Part shown: positions 8,082 through 16,662 of the stretch, piece after piece | How positions within the stretch are numbered: the first letter of the stretch is position 1 | How the letters are laid out: every line of letters starts with the position of its first letter | Source: Flavobacterium sp. LC2016-01 | GTDB taxonomy: Bacteria; Bacteroidota; Bacteroidia; Flavobacteriales; Flavobacteriaceae | NCBI RefSeq assembly: GCF_009711135.1 | Contig: NZ_WMIC01000001.1 | Span: 496,001-560,000 of the forward strand | DNA length: 64,000 bases | Reading direction: 5' to 3' | Position numbers and translations under genes: made by a program | Notes under the pieces: generated by a model | What the model was told of the DNA's origin: nothing | Database searches by the model: none | The model's input: the letters and a program-made list of their open reading frames with translations, nothing else

Positions 8082-9086
8082 TTATGGTGCTATTGTTGTT
8101 ACAGTTCCTAAAACAAATTCGGTTGCAAGTCTAAAAGTACTGTTTCCTTTTGTCAAAGTTGCGTTTCTTATTACCACTTTATGTTTGAAAACTTTAAGAC
8201 TGCTGGTTGTAGTTACTTCAATAATTCCACTTACGTTTACAACTCCTGCTACACCTACCCAAGTATCTTTTATTGTTGGAGTAGATGGCGTTGAATTTAT
8301 GCAAAAATAGTCTTTAGTTATTTCAGGTAGATTCCCGGAATATATTCTGTAATAAAGATTATTTGATGTAACTTTTGGATCGCTTGTAGGTAAATTGATT
8401 AGGCTTTTTCTTGGCTGTCCGGCAGGTGTATCTACATTTACAATTAAAGATTTGTCTAAATTTTCTATTACAAGTGCGTTTGATGAATTATTGTTGTAAA
8501 CTTTAAGCTGAACATCGCAGTATTTTGCTACTTCATCTGTAAAAGATACAACAACAGGATCAACAGTTGTTTTAAAATCTCCAAAAACATATTCATCATT
8601 AACTAACACAGGACCTGGTTTTGAAAATGTTGCATTTTTTAAAGTAATATTGTGATTGTACCCAACAATTTCTGTATGTCCGTCTGCTGGAGCAGGATCT
8701 TTATAAGTCGCTTTGGTTACGATTTGAAGTTTACCTGCAAGTGCACGCCATTCCTGATTAATGTTTGGTGTCGCTGGAGGTATCGCATCACAGACGTTTG
8801 ATTGTGTAACAGCACCATCATAAGCTCTGTAGAAAAAGCGAAAAGTTTTATCATCAATATCGTAAGTTAAAGTATCTTTTGCTGTTGGTTCATTTTTAAG
8901 ACTATTTTCTGGCATCTGTAATAATAAAGATTCCTGAGGCTTAAGTTTATAAATCAAAGTATTAGTTGTAGGATCACAGCTTGTAGCGGAGACATCTTTA
9001 AAATCAATAGTTTCTACAGTTAAGTCACCATCATCACAGCCGTTTAATAAAAGTGCAAATAACAGAAGGCTTGCATATTTTTTCAT
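8082..9086 (-). CDS. Hypothetical lipoprotein with an internal duplication
   Basis: 334-residue predicted lipoprotein with signal peptide MKKYASLLLFALLLNGC, lipidated at C17. The mature part is two homologous repeats of about 150 residues. Both run from a CD- start through a P/T-rich linker, an aromatic-containing strand with Y-R (FRFFYRAYDG / NLYYRIYSGN), a cysteine, ATPNI-EW / PSTPTIKDTW, then NITLKNATF / KVVIRNATL and a final EYVFGDFKTTV / EFVLGTVTTI. The periodic beta-strand pattern suggests two beta-sandwich domains exposed outside the inner membrane. No named family recognised. Confidence 0.75.
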   Translation of the reverse strand: MKKYASLLLFALLLNGCDDGDLTVETIDFKDVSATSCDPTTNTLIYKLKPQESLLLQMPENSLKNEPTAKDTLTYDIDDKTFRFFYRAYDGAVTQSNVCDAIPPATPNINQEWRALAGKLQIVTKATYKDPAPADGHTEIVGYNHNITLKNATFSKPGPVLVNDEYVFGDFKTTVDPVVVSFTDEVAKYCDVQLKVYNNNSSNALVIENLDKSLIVNVDTPAGQPRKSLINLPTSDPKVTSNNLYYRIYSGNLPEITKDYFCINSTPSTPTIKDTWVGVAGVVNVSGIIEVTTTSSLKVFKHKVVIRNATLTKGNSTFRLATEFVLGTVTTIAP

Positions 9087-9103
9087 CGTAATTTTATTTG
9101 GGT

Positions 9104-9111
9104 CAAAAATA
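9104..9111 (-). promoter_or_regulatory. -7 promoter element of the duplicated-domain lipoprotein
   Basis: The minus strand reads TATTTTTG, an exact TAnnTTTG match 17 bases before the ATG. Confidence 0.4.
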
Positions 9112-9159
9112 GTGAAAAATTTCGCAAATGATATTGAAGATTGGACAATTGATATTTTA

Positions 9160-9167
9160 TAACTTTG
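9160..9167 (+). promoter_or_regulatory. -7 promoter element (TAACTTTG) of the cysteine desulfurase
   Basis: Exact TAnnTTTG ending 5 bases before the ATG at 9173. A TTG at 9141-9143 lies 16 bases upstream and may serve as the -33 element. The leader would be almost absent. Confidence 0.45.
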
Positions 9168-9172
9168 CAGTA

Positions 9173-10303
9173 ATGAAAAAAGTATATCTCGATAACGCCT
9201 CTACCAGCGCCATGCGTCCTGAAGTGATTCAGGAAATGACAAAAGTGATGACAGAAGATTTTGGTAATCCGTCTTCTACGCATAGTTTTGGACGAAATGG
9301 CAAAACTATTTTAGAACTTTCCAGAAAAAGCATCGCTAAACATTTAAACTGTTCTGCACAGGAAATTATTTTTACTTCTGGCGGCACTGAAGCTGATAAC
9401 TGGATTTTGCGTTCGGCAGTTGAAGATCTCGGCGTAAAGCGAATTATTACCTCAAGAATTGAGCATCACGCTGTTTTATACACTGTTTTGGCTTTAGAAT
9501 CGGATTACGGTATTCAAGTCGATTATGTGAATGTAAATCCAGATGGAAGTATTGATTTGACACATTTGTCTAATTTATTGTCAGAAGATAAAAAGACTAT
9601 TGTCAGTTTGATGCATGTAAACAACGAAACAGGAACAATTTTAGATCTTGAGCGAGTTGGTGTTATTTGCAGACAATACAGTGCTTTATTTCATTCAGAT
9701 ACGGTTCAGTCTATTGGGAAAACAGAAATCGATCTGCAAAAAATACCAGTTAATTTTATAGTAGCCAGTGCACATAAATTTCATGGACCAAAAGGAGTCG
9801 GATTTGCATTTGTTCGAAAAAATTCTGGACTGCAGCCTTTAATTTTTGGCGGAGAACAGGAAAAAGGACTGCGCGCCGGTACCGAAGCTGTCCATCAAAT
9901 AGCCGGAATGGCAAAAGCTTTGGCTGTTTCTTGTGAGAATTTAAACGAAGAAAGAGATTATATTTCAGGCTTAAAAACGTATCTTATTGGACAGCTTGAA
10001 ATTCATTTTCCAGATTTTAGAATTAACGGAAAAAAAGAAGATTTCTATAATATCATCAATATTATTCTGCCTTTTTCTTCAGATAAAACTTCGATGCTGC
10101 TGTTTAGTCTGGATATGAAAGGAATTGCAGTTTCACGTGGAAGCGCCTGCCAGTCAGGAAGCATTAAGCCATCGCATGTTTTAAAAGAAATGCTTTCGGA
10201 GTCTGACTTAAAATTGCCAAATCTTCGAATTTCATTTAGTCATTATAACACCAAAGAAGATATCGATTGGCTGATTGAGAGCCTTAAAGAAATTAATAAT
10301 TAA
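9173..10303 (+). CDS. Cysteine desulfurase (IscS/NifS-like)
   Basis: PLP enzyme that removes sulfur from cysteine for Fe-S cluster or thio-modification pathways. 376 residues from ATG 9173; an upstream in-frame ATG at 9128 was rejected because the family begins at MKKVYLDNAST. PLP lysine K202 is in SAHKFHGPKG, H99 is in the RIEHHA motif, and the catalytic persulfide Cys326 is in SRGSACQSGS, within a group I-type insertion loop. No iscU or isc genes are adjacent, so it is likely a stand-alone copy, for example for tRNA thiolation; the role is inferred only. Confidence 0.9.
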   Translation: MKKVYLDNASTSAMRPEVIQEMTKVMTEDFGNPSSTHSFGRNGKTILELSRKSIAKHLNCSAQEIIFTSGGTEADNWILRSAVEDLGVKRIITSRIEHHAVLYTVLALESDYGIQVDYVNVNPDGSIDLTHLSNLLSEDKKTIVSLMHVNNETGTILDLERVGVICRQYSALFHSDTVQSIGKTEIDLQKIPVNFIVASAHKFHGPKGVGFAFVRKNSGLQPLIFGGEQEKGLRAGTEAVHQIAGMAKALAVSCENLNEERDYISGLKTYLIGQLEIHFPDFRINGKKEDFYNIINIILPFSSDKTSMLLFSLDMKGIAVSRGSACQSGSIKPSHVLKEMLSESDLKLPNLRISFSHYNTKEDIDWLIESLKEINN

Positions 10304-10320
10304 CAATTGATAATTAACAA

Positions 10321-10881
10321 TTATTTACGAATCACTTTAACCTGCGAATCGTTTGTCAATTTTATAATTGTCGATGGTTTTCCTGCAACTTTATCGTGAT
10401 ATAAGTTGACAACATAATCAACACCATTTACAATTTCGGGACTAATATCTTTAAAAGCTATTGGTGTTGGCTGGCCAGAAATATTGGCTGAAGTTGAAAC
10501 TAAAGGTTTTTTCATTCGCTCTAATAATTTAAAGCAAAATGGCTCTTTTACTAAACGAATTCCAAGCGAATTATCGGCTGCAATAATATTTGGAGCCACG
10601 TTTCTCGGTTCGTCAAGAATTAAAGTAGTCGGTTTTTCAGATAAATCTAAAATTTGCCACGCCACTTCAGGAATATTTTTAAAAACATTATACATCATTT
10701 TTTCCCCATTCATCAGTACAATCATACTTTGAGTTTCGGCACGCTGTTTCAATTTGTAGATTTTAGCAACGGCTTCAGGATTAGTAGCGTCGCATCCAAT
10801 TCCCCAAACGGTGTCAGTAGGATAAAGAATAATTCCTCCTTCTTTAATAACTTCGTAAGCTTTGATTATTTCTTCGTTCAT
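10321..10881 (-). CDS. tsaC: L-threonylcarbamoyladenylate synthase (Sua5/YciO/YrdC family)
   Basis: 186 residues from ATG 10881; upstream in-frame codons were rejected because the family begins near this Met. The enzyme makes threonylcarbamoyl-AMP from threonine, bicarbonate and ATP for the t6A37 modification of ANN-decoding tRNAs. Motifs: YPTDTVWGIGCDA, the substrate-binding KLKQRAETQSM and STSANISGQPT. It is the short TsaC/YrdC form without the extra Sua5 C-terminal domain. It converges on the cysteine desulfurase with 17 bases between the stops. The related YciO and YwlC forms cannot be fully excluded. Confidence 0.85.
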   Translation of the reverse strand: MNEEIIKAYEVIKEGGIILYPTDTVWGIGCDATNPEAVAKIYKLKQRAETQSMIVLMNGEKMMYNVFKNIPEVAWQILDLSEKPTTLILDEPRNVAPNIIAADNSLGIRLVKEPFCFKLLERMKKPLVSTSANISGQPTPIAFKDISPEIVNGVDYVVNLYHDKVAGKPSTIIKLTNDSQVKVIRK

Positions 10882-10906
10882 TGTAAAATGGAATGTAATT
10901 TTATTG

Positions 10907-10914
10907 CAAAAATA
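10907..10914 (-). promoter_or_regulatory. -7 promoter element of the Sua5/YrdC gene
   Basis: The minus strand reads TATTTTTG, an exact TAnnTTTG 25 bases from the ATG at 10881; this supports the shorter start. Confidence 0.4.
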
Positions 10915-11077
10915 ATATTTCTTCTTCGTATAAAGTTTAAAAATATTTACAATAATCAAGTTTTTGTAATTTATAAGATTATTTTTGTTGTCAAGTTGAA
11001 TATCGAAAAGAGCGAATCTGATTTAATTTTTTAAACTCAGAATTTACTCTTAAATAGTAGTTAATCTAAAACACGAC

Positions 11078-11860
11078 ATGTCTAAAAATCTTGTAAAAGT
11101 AATTATTCCTGCTTACAAGGAATATTTTGGTGAACTTGAAGAAAAATCGTTTTTACAATGCTGTAAAGTCTTAAAAGACTATGAAATTGTAATTGTGCAT
11201 CCAGAAGGATTGAATCATTCTTATTTGACTGATAAGTTTGATAATGTTACTTCCAAGAGCTTTCCCAAAAGTTATTTTACCTCTATTGACGGTTACAATG
11301 AATTGCTTTTGTCTCCTATATTTTACGAAAGTTTTTTAGATTCAGAATATATTTTGATCTATCAGTTGGATGCTTTTGTTTTTAAAAATGATTTGACAAA
11401 ATGGTGCCAAAAAGGATATGATTATATCGGCGCGCCTTGGCTTGCTACACCTGAAGACACTGTGTTTTTGAAATACTATCATAAATTAGTCCGAAAGCTG
11501 TCTAAGAAAAAACAAGAAAGACATCAGATTTTTTTTAAGTCAGGAAACGGTGGATTCTCATTGCGTAAAGTGGCATCACATTATGTAATTGCAAAAAAAT
11601 ATCAGCAGTTTATTTCTGATTTTTTAAAAGAAGAAAAAAAGAAAATTTATGCTATCGAAGATGTGTTCTGGTCAATAAAAGCTCCTGAATTTGAAAGTAA
11701 TTTTAAAATTCCAGATTATAAAGAAGCTATCTTTTTTGCACTAGACCGAAAACCAAATCTGGGAATGGCACTTACTAATAATGTACTTCCGTTTGGCTGT
11801 CATGGAATTAATAAACCAAAAGTTATTGATTTTTGGAAACCTATAATTGATAAATACTAA
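11078..11860 (+). CDS. DUF5672 family protein (glycosyltransferase-like)
   Basis: 260-residue cytosolic protein of the DUF5672 family. Seen: an N-terminal nucleotide-binding-like strand (LVKVIIPAYKEYF), the conserved YILIYQLDAFVF (a DxD-like acidic site), YIGAPWL, the GNGGFSLRK turn and the C-terminal PFGCHGINKP. These are the family's fingerprint blocks, and members are usually found among polysaccharide genes. Its place at the head of a cluster of glycosyltransferases supports a sugar-transfer role; the donor and acceptor are unknown. Confidence 0.82.
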   Translation: MSKNLVKVIIPAYKEYFGELEEKSFLQCCKVLKDYEIVIVHPEGLNHSYLTDKFDNVTSKSFPKSYFTSIDGYNELLLSPIFYESFLDSEYILIYQLDAFVFKNDLTKWCQKGYDYIGAPWLATPEDTVFLKYYHKLVRKLSKKKQERHQIFFKSGNGGFSLRKVASHYVIAKKYQQFISDFLKEEKKKIYAIEDVFWSIKAPEFESNFKIPDYKEAIFFALDRKPNLGMALTNNVLPFGCHGINKPKVIDFWKPIIDKY

Positions 11861-12323
11861 AAAATTATTGCTTAACTTTATAAGTGATAATAAACTATTG
11901 AAGAAGCTTAGAGAAAGTATTGTTGGTTCTTCAGCCACAACAGTGCTTCAATGTCAAAGATTTAAAAGGTTGTATTAGAGTGAATTATTTTCGGATAGTT
12001 GTACATTGATAATTTAATGCGATCATTTAAAGTTGTGTTTTTTTATTTTTAGATTAAACCTTTTTGCTTTTTTGGTATCTAAAGTAAAAACATATTGGTT
12101 TCGATTTAATTTGCTTTGAAGTAATATAAAAGTAAAATGTTCGTTTTCCATTTTGGAAACGCGTATTTTTTAAAGGAATTATGTGTTTTGATCAGTTAAA
12201 ACAAACAAAAACAAATTATAACAAATTAGTGCATTTAGTACAATTTAAGTAATATGAAAAAAATCATATTCATTTGAAGTATTATATTCTATGCCTACTT
12301 TTGTTGCTTATAAAGAATCATAA
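11861..12323. other. Intergenic region, promoter only
   Basis: About 460 AT-rich bases between two same-strand genes. No coding potential, repeat or RNA structure stands out. Only the promoter at 12273-12303 could be supported. Confidence 0.5.
12273..12303 (+). promoter_or_regulatory. Complete Bacteroidota promoter, -33 TTTG and -7 TACTTTTG
   Basis: TTTG at 12273-12276, a 19-base spacer, then TACTTTTG at 12296-12303, a textbook -33/-7 pair. The ATG of the kinase-like gene is 20 bases further on. It separates this gene from the DUF5672 gene as a transcription unit. Confidence 0.65.
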
Positions 12324-13091
12324 ATGAATTTTAGAGTAAATCCCGTTTTTCTAAACGCTATCTCATCTATTCTTGGTGTAACCAGAGATTTTAATGGGTC
12401 AGGTATTATTTTTGGCAACGGACAACGTAATATTATAAAGTTATTTGATCTTGAAGGTAAAACAATTAATATTAAATCATTTAAGGTCCCTAATTTAGTA
12501 AATAAGGTTGTTTATAGATTTTTTCGAAAATCAAAAGCAGAACGCTCTTATGAGTACGCTACAATTCTGCTGAGTAAAGGTATTGGAACTCCAGAGCCAA
12601 TTGCATTTGTTGAAAATTTTAATGCGTTAGGTTTAAAAGACAGTTATTATGTAAGTGAACATTTAGTAACAGAATTGACTTACAGGGAATTGATACTAAT
12701 TCCAGATTATCCAGATGGTGATACTATTTTAAGACAGTTTACTAGATTTTCTTTTGATCTGCATGAAAAAGGAATTGAATTTTTAGACCATTCTCCCGGA
12801 AATACTTTGATAAAAAAGGTTGCAGATAATAAATACGAATTCTTTTTAGTCGATTTAAACCGAATGGATTTTCATGAAACTATGAGTTTTGAGCAAAGAA
12901 TGCATAATTTAAGACGTTTAACGCCTGAAAAAGATATGATTGCAGTAATGAGTAATGAGTATGCTAAATTGTATACTAATAAGTCAGAAGCTGAAATTTT
13001 TGAAAAGATGTGGAGCGAGACGTGTGAATTTCAAGAAAAATTTGCCAGAAAGCAAAGACTTAAAAAGAAACTAAAATTCTGGAAAAAATAA
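12324..13091 (+). CDS. LPS-core kinase-like protein (Kdo kinase / WaaP / InaA type)
   Basis: 255 residues with a small eukaryotic-like kinase fold. The nucleotide-lobe region is at about 30-80, the catalytic loop FLDHSPGNTLI gives D155 and N160 in the DxxxxN spacing, and the metal-binding D177 is in FFLVDLNRM. This matches the family that phosphorylates Kdo or heptose on the LPS inner core. No membrane segment; the C-terminus is strongly basic (RKQRLKKKLKFWKK), suited to binding the anionic membrane surface. It lies in the glycan cluster with its own promoter. Whether Kdo is the true substrate is inference. Confidence 0.78.
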   Translation: MNFRVNPVFLNAISSILGVTRDFNGSGIIFGNGQRNIIKLFDLEGKTINIKSFKVPNLVNKVVYRFFRKSKAERSYEYATILLSKGIGTPEPIAFVENFNALGLKDSYYVSEHLVTELTYRELILIPDYPDGDTILRQFTRFSFDLHEKGIEFLDHSPGNTLIKKVADNKYEFFLVDLNRMDFHETMSFEQRMHNLRRLTPEKDMIAVMSNEYAKLYTNKSEAEIFEKMWSETCEFQEKFARKQRLKKKLKFWKK

Positions 13092-13126
13092 TAAGATTCG
13101 TCTTTGCTTTCTGAAAATATAATGAA

Positions 13127-14194
13127 TTACAAATGCTCATTTAAAAAGAATGAGATTTGATCCTTGAAAAAATCAGGCTTAAATTCAGTGTATAATTGAA
13201 GCGTGTTTGGTTTTACTTCTTTATCTCCCAATTCGCTAAATAGTTCCGGTTTAAAGTCATTTAAGTGTACAGAGATGTTTTGTTTGCCATCCTCAAAAGT
13301 TGCCCAGTCATTTTTGTCAACATGAGGAGAAAAAATAGTAAACGAAGGTTTGTTTAACGCTTTTGCCATATTTATTGCGCCTCCGTCGTTTCCTATAATG
13401 ACATCGCATAAATCCATTATAGCAATAAACGAGCTTAAAGTGCCTGCTAATAAATCAAAATGTATTTTTTTCTGCGTTTCAGATGAACAGAGATCGTAAA
13501 CTTTTTGTGCATCTTCTTTTTGACTCGGGAAATAATTGAATAAAATTTCAGCATCATTATTTTGGCTTACATATTCAACTATTTCAGCCATATATTCTAA
13601 AGGATATGTTTTTATTTTCTCACTTCCCAAAAGGCTGATCATTACAATTTTCTTGTTTTGGTCTACATTATGCTTTTTAAATAAAGCTAATGCATCATCA
13701 TTATCTTTAGGAGCAACGTATAATTTTGGATAAGGGTTAATTGCGCTTTCATCCAGCTTTAATGGCTGTAATAACAAAAGTCTATTGTCAATTGCCTGAC
13801 CATATTTTGTTTTAGCCTCTTTTGGCAGTCGATGAAGATTGTGATTGTAAAATAACGAAGAATACCATTTGTAATATGATATTTTAGTAGTTGCACCAGA
13901 AAACAATGTTATTAAATTGGTTTCTAATTTTCCATATACATCAAAAAGTACATCATATTTTTTGGCTCTAATCTCAAAGAAAAATTTAAATAATGATGGA
14001 TATGATTTTCGCACTTCATTTGGAAGCAATATTATAGAATCAATATTTGGATTGCCAAGCAAAACATCTTTGCAATTAGGATAACACATGAAATCTATTG
14101 TAGCGTCTGGATATGCCTGCTTTAAACTATTGCAAAGGATAGAAGTTAGCAAAACGTCTCCAATTCTTTTCTGCTGTATTACTAATATTTTCAT
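13127..14194 (-). CDS. Glycosyltransferase family 9 (heptosyltransferase-like)
   Basis: 355 residues, GT9, a GT-B enzyme of the heptosyltransferase type that adds sugars to LPS inner core. The N-terminus MKILVIQQKRIGDVLLTS carries the acceptor-site pattern, and the C-terminal domain has the donor-binding IGNDGGAINMAKALNKPSF followed by FSPHVDKNDW. Cytosolic, peripheral to the inner membrane. It is probably co-transcribed with the GT2 gene upstream of it (61-base gap, same strand). The sugar may not be heptose in this phylum. Confidence 0.88.
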   Translation of the reverse strand: MKILVIQQKRIGDVLLTSILCNSLKQAYPDATIDFMCYPNCKDVLLGNPNIDSIILLPNEVRKSYPSLFKFFFEIRAKKYDVLFDVYGKLETNLITLFSGATTKISYYKWYSSLFYNHNLHRLPKEAKTKYGQAIDNRLLLLQPLKLDESAINPYPKLYVAPKDNDDALALFKKHNVDQNKKIVMISLLGSEKIKTYPLEYMAEIVEYVSQNNDAEILFNYFPSQKEDAQKVYDLCSSETQKKIHFDLLAGTLSSFIAIMDLCDVIIGNDGGAINMAKALNKPSFTIFSPHVDKNDWATFEDGKQNISVHLNDFKPELFSELGDKEVKPNTLQLYTEFKPDFFKDQISFFLNEHL

Positions 14195-14254
14195 TTTAAA
14201 TGGTTTGAGTATTTTAAATTAAGGCTTAATTTTTTATAAAATGTGTTGAAAAAA

Positions 14255-15004
14255 TCAATCCATATTACGGTATAAGAGCCATAGAATAAAATAACGTTTT
14301 AATATGGAGAAAGAATATATGTAGGCTAAAATAAATCCTTCACGGCCATTAAGGAAGCCTAATTTTAGAAAAAATTGATTTATAAAAATGAAAAATGGTT
14401 TTATGAAAAAATGATAAATATTTGGTCTTTTATTTTTATTGAACAAAACCAAAGCTTCTTCTTTCCGTACTACATTTACCCTGTTGCTAAAGTCATCAAA
14501 ATTTTTGTAAGCAAAAGATGCTATTTTGTTTTTGAAGAGTTTTGGTCTTTTAAATAAGCTATTATAAGCACTTTCAGTAAAGGAATGTCTCGTTTTATCA
14601 AAAAGCAAGAGTTTCTTTCTCGTTAAAAACACGCCGTATTTTATAGTTTTTCCAAAGAAAAATAAAGTTTGCCCAGAAAAATAGGATGCTTCAGTTTTAG
14701 GTTTGGAAATTTCAGAACTCATTTCATTTATAAGTTCCTCAGAAAGATGATCTGTACAGTTAAGTAATATTACCCAATTGTTTTTTGCAGATGCAATTGC
14801 TGATTTGACACATTCAGCCTTCAACTTATCTTTTTGCAAAATAACAGTTGCTCCCAATTCTTTGGCAATTTCAACACTTTTGTCCGTGCTGTTATTGTCA
14901 ATTAGAATGATCTCATTGGCAAATGATAAATTGTCGAAATGTTTTTTTATGTAGGTCTCGTCATTGTAACAAAGAGAGATGATGCTTATTTTTTCAGCCA
15001 ACAC
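14255..15004 (-). CDS. Glycosyltransferase family 2 (WaaE/KdtX-like)
   Basis: GT2 enzyme of about 250 residues. The N-terminal Rossmann-like half has ISIISLCYNDETYI and ILIDNNSTDKS (nucleotide-sugar binding). The acidic site (LLNCTDHLSEEL) is atypical, because the usual DxD is reduced to a single Asp. The C-terminal part contains the amphipathic or membrane-associating FKNKIASFAYKNF...FIKPFFIFINQFF. No ATG exists in frame: TTG at 15025 overlaps a -7 promoter, so GTG at 15004 is preferred. Divergent from the deacetylase gene. The modified acidic motif could mean altered activity. Confidence 0.8.
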   Translation of the reverse strand: MLAEKISIISLCYNDETYIKKHFDNLSFANEIILIDNNSTDKSVEIAKELGATVILQKDKLKAECVKSAIASAKNNWVILLNCTDHLSEELINEMSSEISKPKTEASYFSGQTLFFFGKTIKYGVFLTRKKLLLFDKTRHSFTESAYNSLFKRPKLFKNKIASFAYKNFDDFSNRVNVVRKEEALVLFNKNKRPNIYHFFIKPFFIFINQFFLKLGFLNGREGFILAYIYSFSILKRYFILWLLYRNMD

Positions 15005-15022
15005 GATTTCTGATTTTTTCGC

Positions 15023-15051
15023 CAAAAATAATGTTAAAAACCATAACTTTG
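15023..15051. promoter_or_regulatory. Back-to-back divergent -7 elements
   Basis: The minus strand reads TATTTTTG at 15030-15023 (for the GT2 gene) and the plus strand TAACTTTG at 15044-15051 (for the deacetylase). Both are exact TAnnTTTG. They are 13 bases apart, so two polymerases could hardly bind at once. Confidence 0.45.
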
Positions 15052-15067
15052 CCGAAAATTAATTAAA

Positions 15068-15793
15068 ATGTCTAAATTATCAATCTTAATGTACCATAAT
15101 GTATGCCAATCTCCTTCAGATTGTAATAAATTGACAGTTTCGGTACAAAATTTAGAAAGACAATTTCAATATTTAAGTGACAATAATTATAAGACATTTC
15201 ATTTTTCGGAATTGGAAAAAATGAAAACGATTCCTCAAAAAAGTATTATCCTGACTTTTGATGACGTTACCGAAAATCAGTTAATTTATGCGCTGCCTTT
15301 GTTAGAGAAGTACAAACTAAAAGCCAGTTTCTTTATTCCTTTTAAATATATAGGAAAAACAGATTTTTGGAATAAAGATACAGGAGAGCCGGAGCAAAAA
15401 ATTATGACTATTGAGCAATTAAAAAAATTGCCAAGTCATATAATTGAACTTGGTTATCATTCTTATGGGCATAATAAATATGAAATGTTAAGCTCTTCAG
15501 AAATCGAGAATGATTTTTTCAAATGCGAAAAAGAAATTAAAACCCATAATCTTAAAGTATATCCAGCACTTGCATATCCTTATGGAAACTATCCAAAAGA
15601 AGGTGTTGAAAATGCAAATTTCAAAACATTACTTACTGAAAATAAGATGAAATTTGCATTAAAAATCGGTAATCGTCCTAATATATTTCCTTTTAAAGAT
15701 AATTATGAAATCAAACGTATAGACATTAAAGGTTTTGACAGTTTGATGGTTTTTAAATTGAAAATAAGATTTGGAAAATTAAAATTATTCTAG
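15068..15793 (+). CDS. Polysaccharide deacetylase (NodB-type)
   Basis: 241 residues with a NodB-homology domain of the carbohydrate esterase 4 family. N-terminal ILMYHNV, motif 1 ILTFDDV (catalytic/metal Asp pair) and motif 2 YHSYGH (metal-binding His pair) are intact, followed by PALAYPYGNYPKEG. No signal peptide, so it should act in the cytosol, on an LPS or glycan precursor, as with other deacetylases found inside glycosyltransferase clusters. Its 3' end overlaps that of the converging GT2 gene by 9 bases. Confidence 0.86.
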   Translation: MSKLSILMYHNVCQSPSDCNKLTVSVQNLERQFQYLSDNNYKTFHFSELEKMKTIPQKSIILTFDDVTENQLIYALPLLEKYKLKASFFIPFKYIGKTDFWNKDTGEPEQKIMTIEQLKKLPSHIIELGYHSYGHNKYEMLSSSEIENDFFKCEKEIKTHNLKVYPALAYPYGNYPKEGVENANFKTLLTENKMKFALKIGNRPNIFPFKDNYEIKRIDIKGFDSLMVFKLKIRFGKLKLF

Positions 15794-16534
15794 ATCTTTT
15801 TCTAGTAATACCATTTTTGCATATCTTGAAAAAACGCCATAAGCATCGATAGAAGCGGCTGCTAATCCTGGAACTCCATCAAGATAAACTCTTTTTATAA
15901 AGTAAGTATGAAAGAATCGGTAAAAAGGTTTAAAGAATAATAGAAAAAGAGTAGCTTTTTTTCCTTTTTGGTGTGACATTTTTGCCTGAAACCATGCATA
16001 TCTATCTTTTTTGTATATAAAGTTAAATAGACCTTTATAGGTATAATGTATCATGTAGTTCTTTAATACAGGCGGCTTCGATTTTACAACTAATTTTTCG
16101 TGCACTTCATTTTCAAAACGAAGATTTTCATTTTTCATCAAGCGCGTTACTTTATCTGTATAATGAAATAAAAAACGATCCATAAAAAAGTGAGGAAACC
16201 AGATTCTGTAGGCATCAGATTTATTGGAATAGATGCTTTCTAGGATTTCATCCCTAAGTTCAGGCGTAACTCTTTCGTCGGCATCAAGAAAAAGAATCCA
16301 TTCTCCTTTTGCAGATTCAATGGCATGATTTCTTTGATTCGAATAATTGTCGAATTTTCTATAAAGAAGCTCAACGCCTAGATCGATAACAATTTCAGCA
16401 GTCGCATCAGTACTATGAGAATCTAAAACAATTATTTCATCTGCAAATGCTACAGATTTAATTGCATCACTAATATGGGATTCTTCATTATAAGTTAATA
16501 TAATGACAGATAATTTTTTATTTTCAGTAGACAT
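15785..16534 (-). CDS. Glycosyltransferase family 2 (WaaE/KdtX-like)
   Basis: 249 residues, GT2. LSVIILTYNEESHI and IIVLDSHSTDATAEI bind the nucleotide sugar; the catalytic WILFLDADERVTPEL holds the DxD. ENEVHEKL and the C-terminal membrane-associating segment (PFYRFFHTYFIKR) are typical of the WaaE/KdtX LPS-core glycosyltransferase subfamily. It is a paralog of the GT2 at 14.3-15.0 kb, which lacks this DxD. Tail-to-tail overlap of 9 bases with the deacetylase gene. Confidence 0.87.
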   Translation of the reverse strand: MSTENKKLSVIILTYNEESHISDAIKSVAFADEIIVLDSHSTDATAEIVIDLGVELLYRKFDNYSNQRNHAIESAKGEWILFLDADERVTPELRDEILESIYSNKSDAYRIWFPHFFMDRFLFHYTDKVTRLMKNENLRFENEVHEKLVVKSKPPVLKNYMIHYTYKGLFNFIYKKDRYAWFQAKMSHQKGKKATLFLLFFKPFYRFFHTYFIKRVYLDGVPGLAAASIDAYGVFSRYAKMVLLEKDLE

Positions 16535-16596
16535 AAACGGCAGTTTTAAATCTTGTAAAATTTGTGCAATAGTATAATTTTTTTTTCTGATTATGC

Positions 16597-16643
16597 AAAA
16601 AAAAATCCAAATTCCAATTATTAGATTGGAATTTGGATTTTTT
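16597..16643 (-). terminator. Intrinsic terminator 3' of dapD
   Basis: AAATCCAAATTCCAAT pairs with its complement across a short loop, with A and T runs at the two ends. It serves the minus-strand dapD and stops read-through into the GT2 promoter region. Confidence 0.8.
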
Positions 16644-16662
16644 AATTTGAATTTTCTAAAAT

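Noticed and set aside
9128-9172. ATG at 9128 as start of the cysteine desulfurase
   Set aside because: It precedes the -7 element, and the family N-terminus starts at the ATG at 9173.
10654-11034. 126-residue plus-strand frame over the Sua5/YrdC gene
   Set aside because: Phe/Ser-rich antisense shadow of a clear family member.
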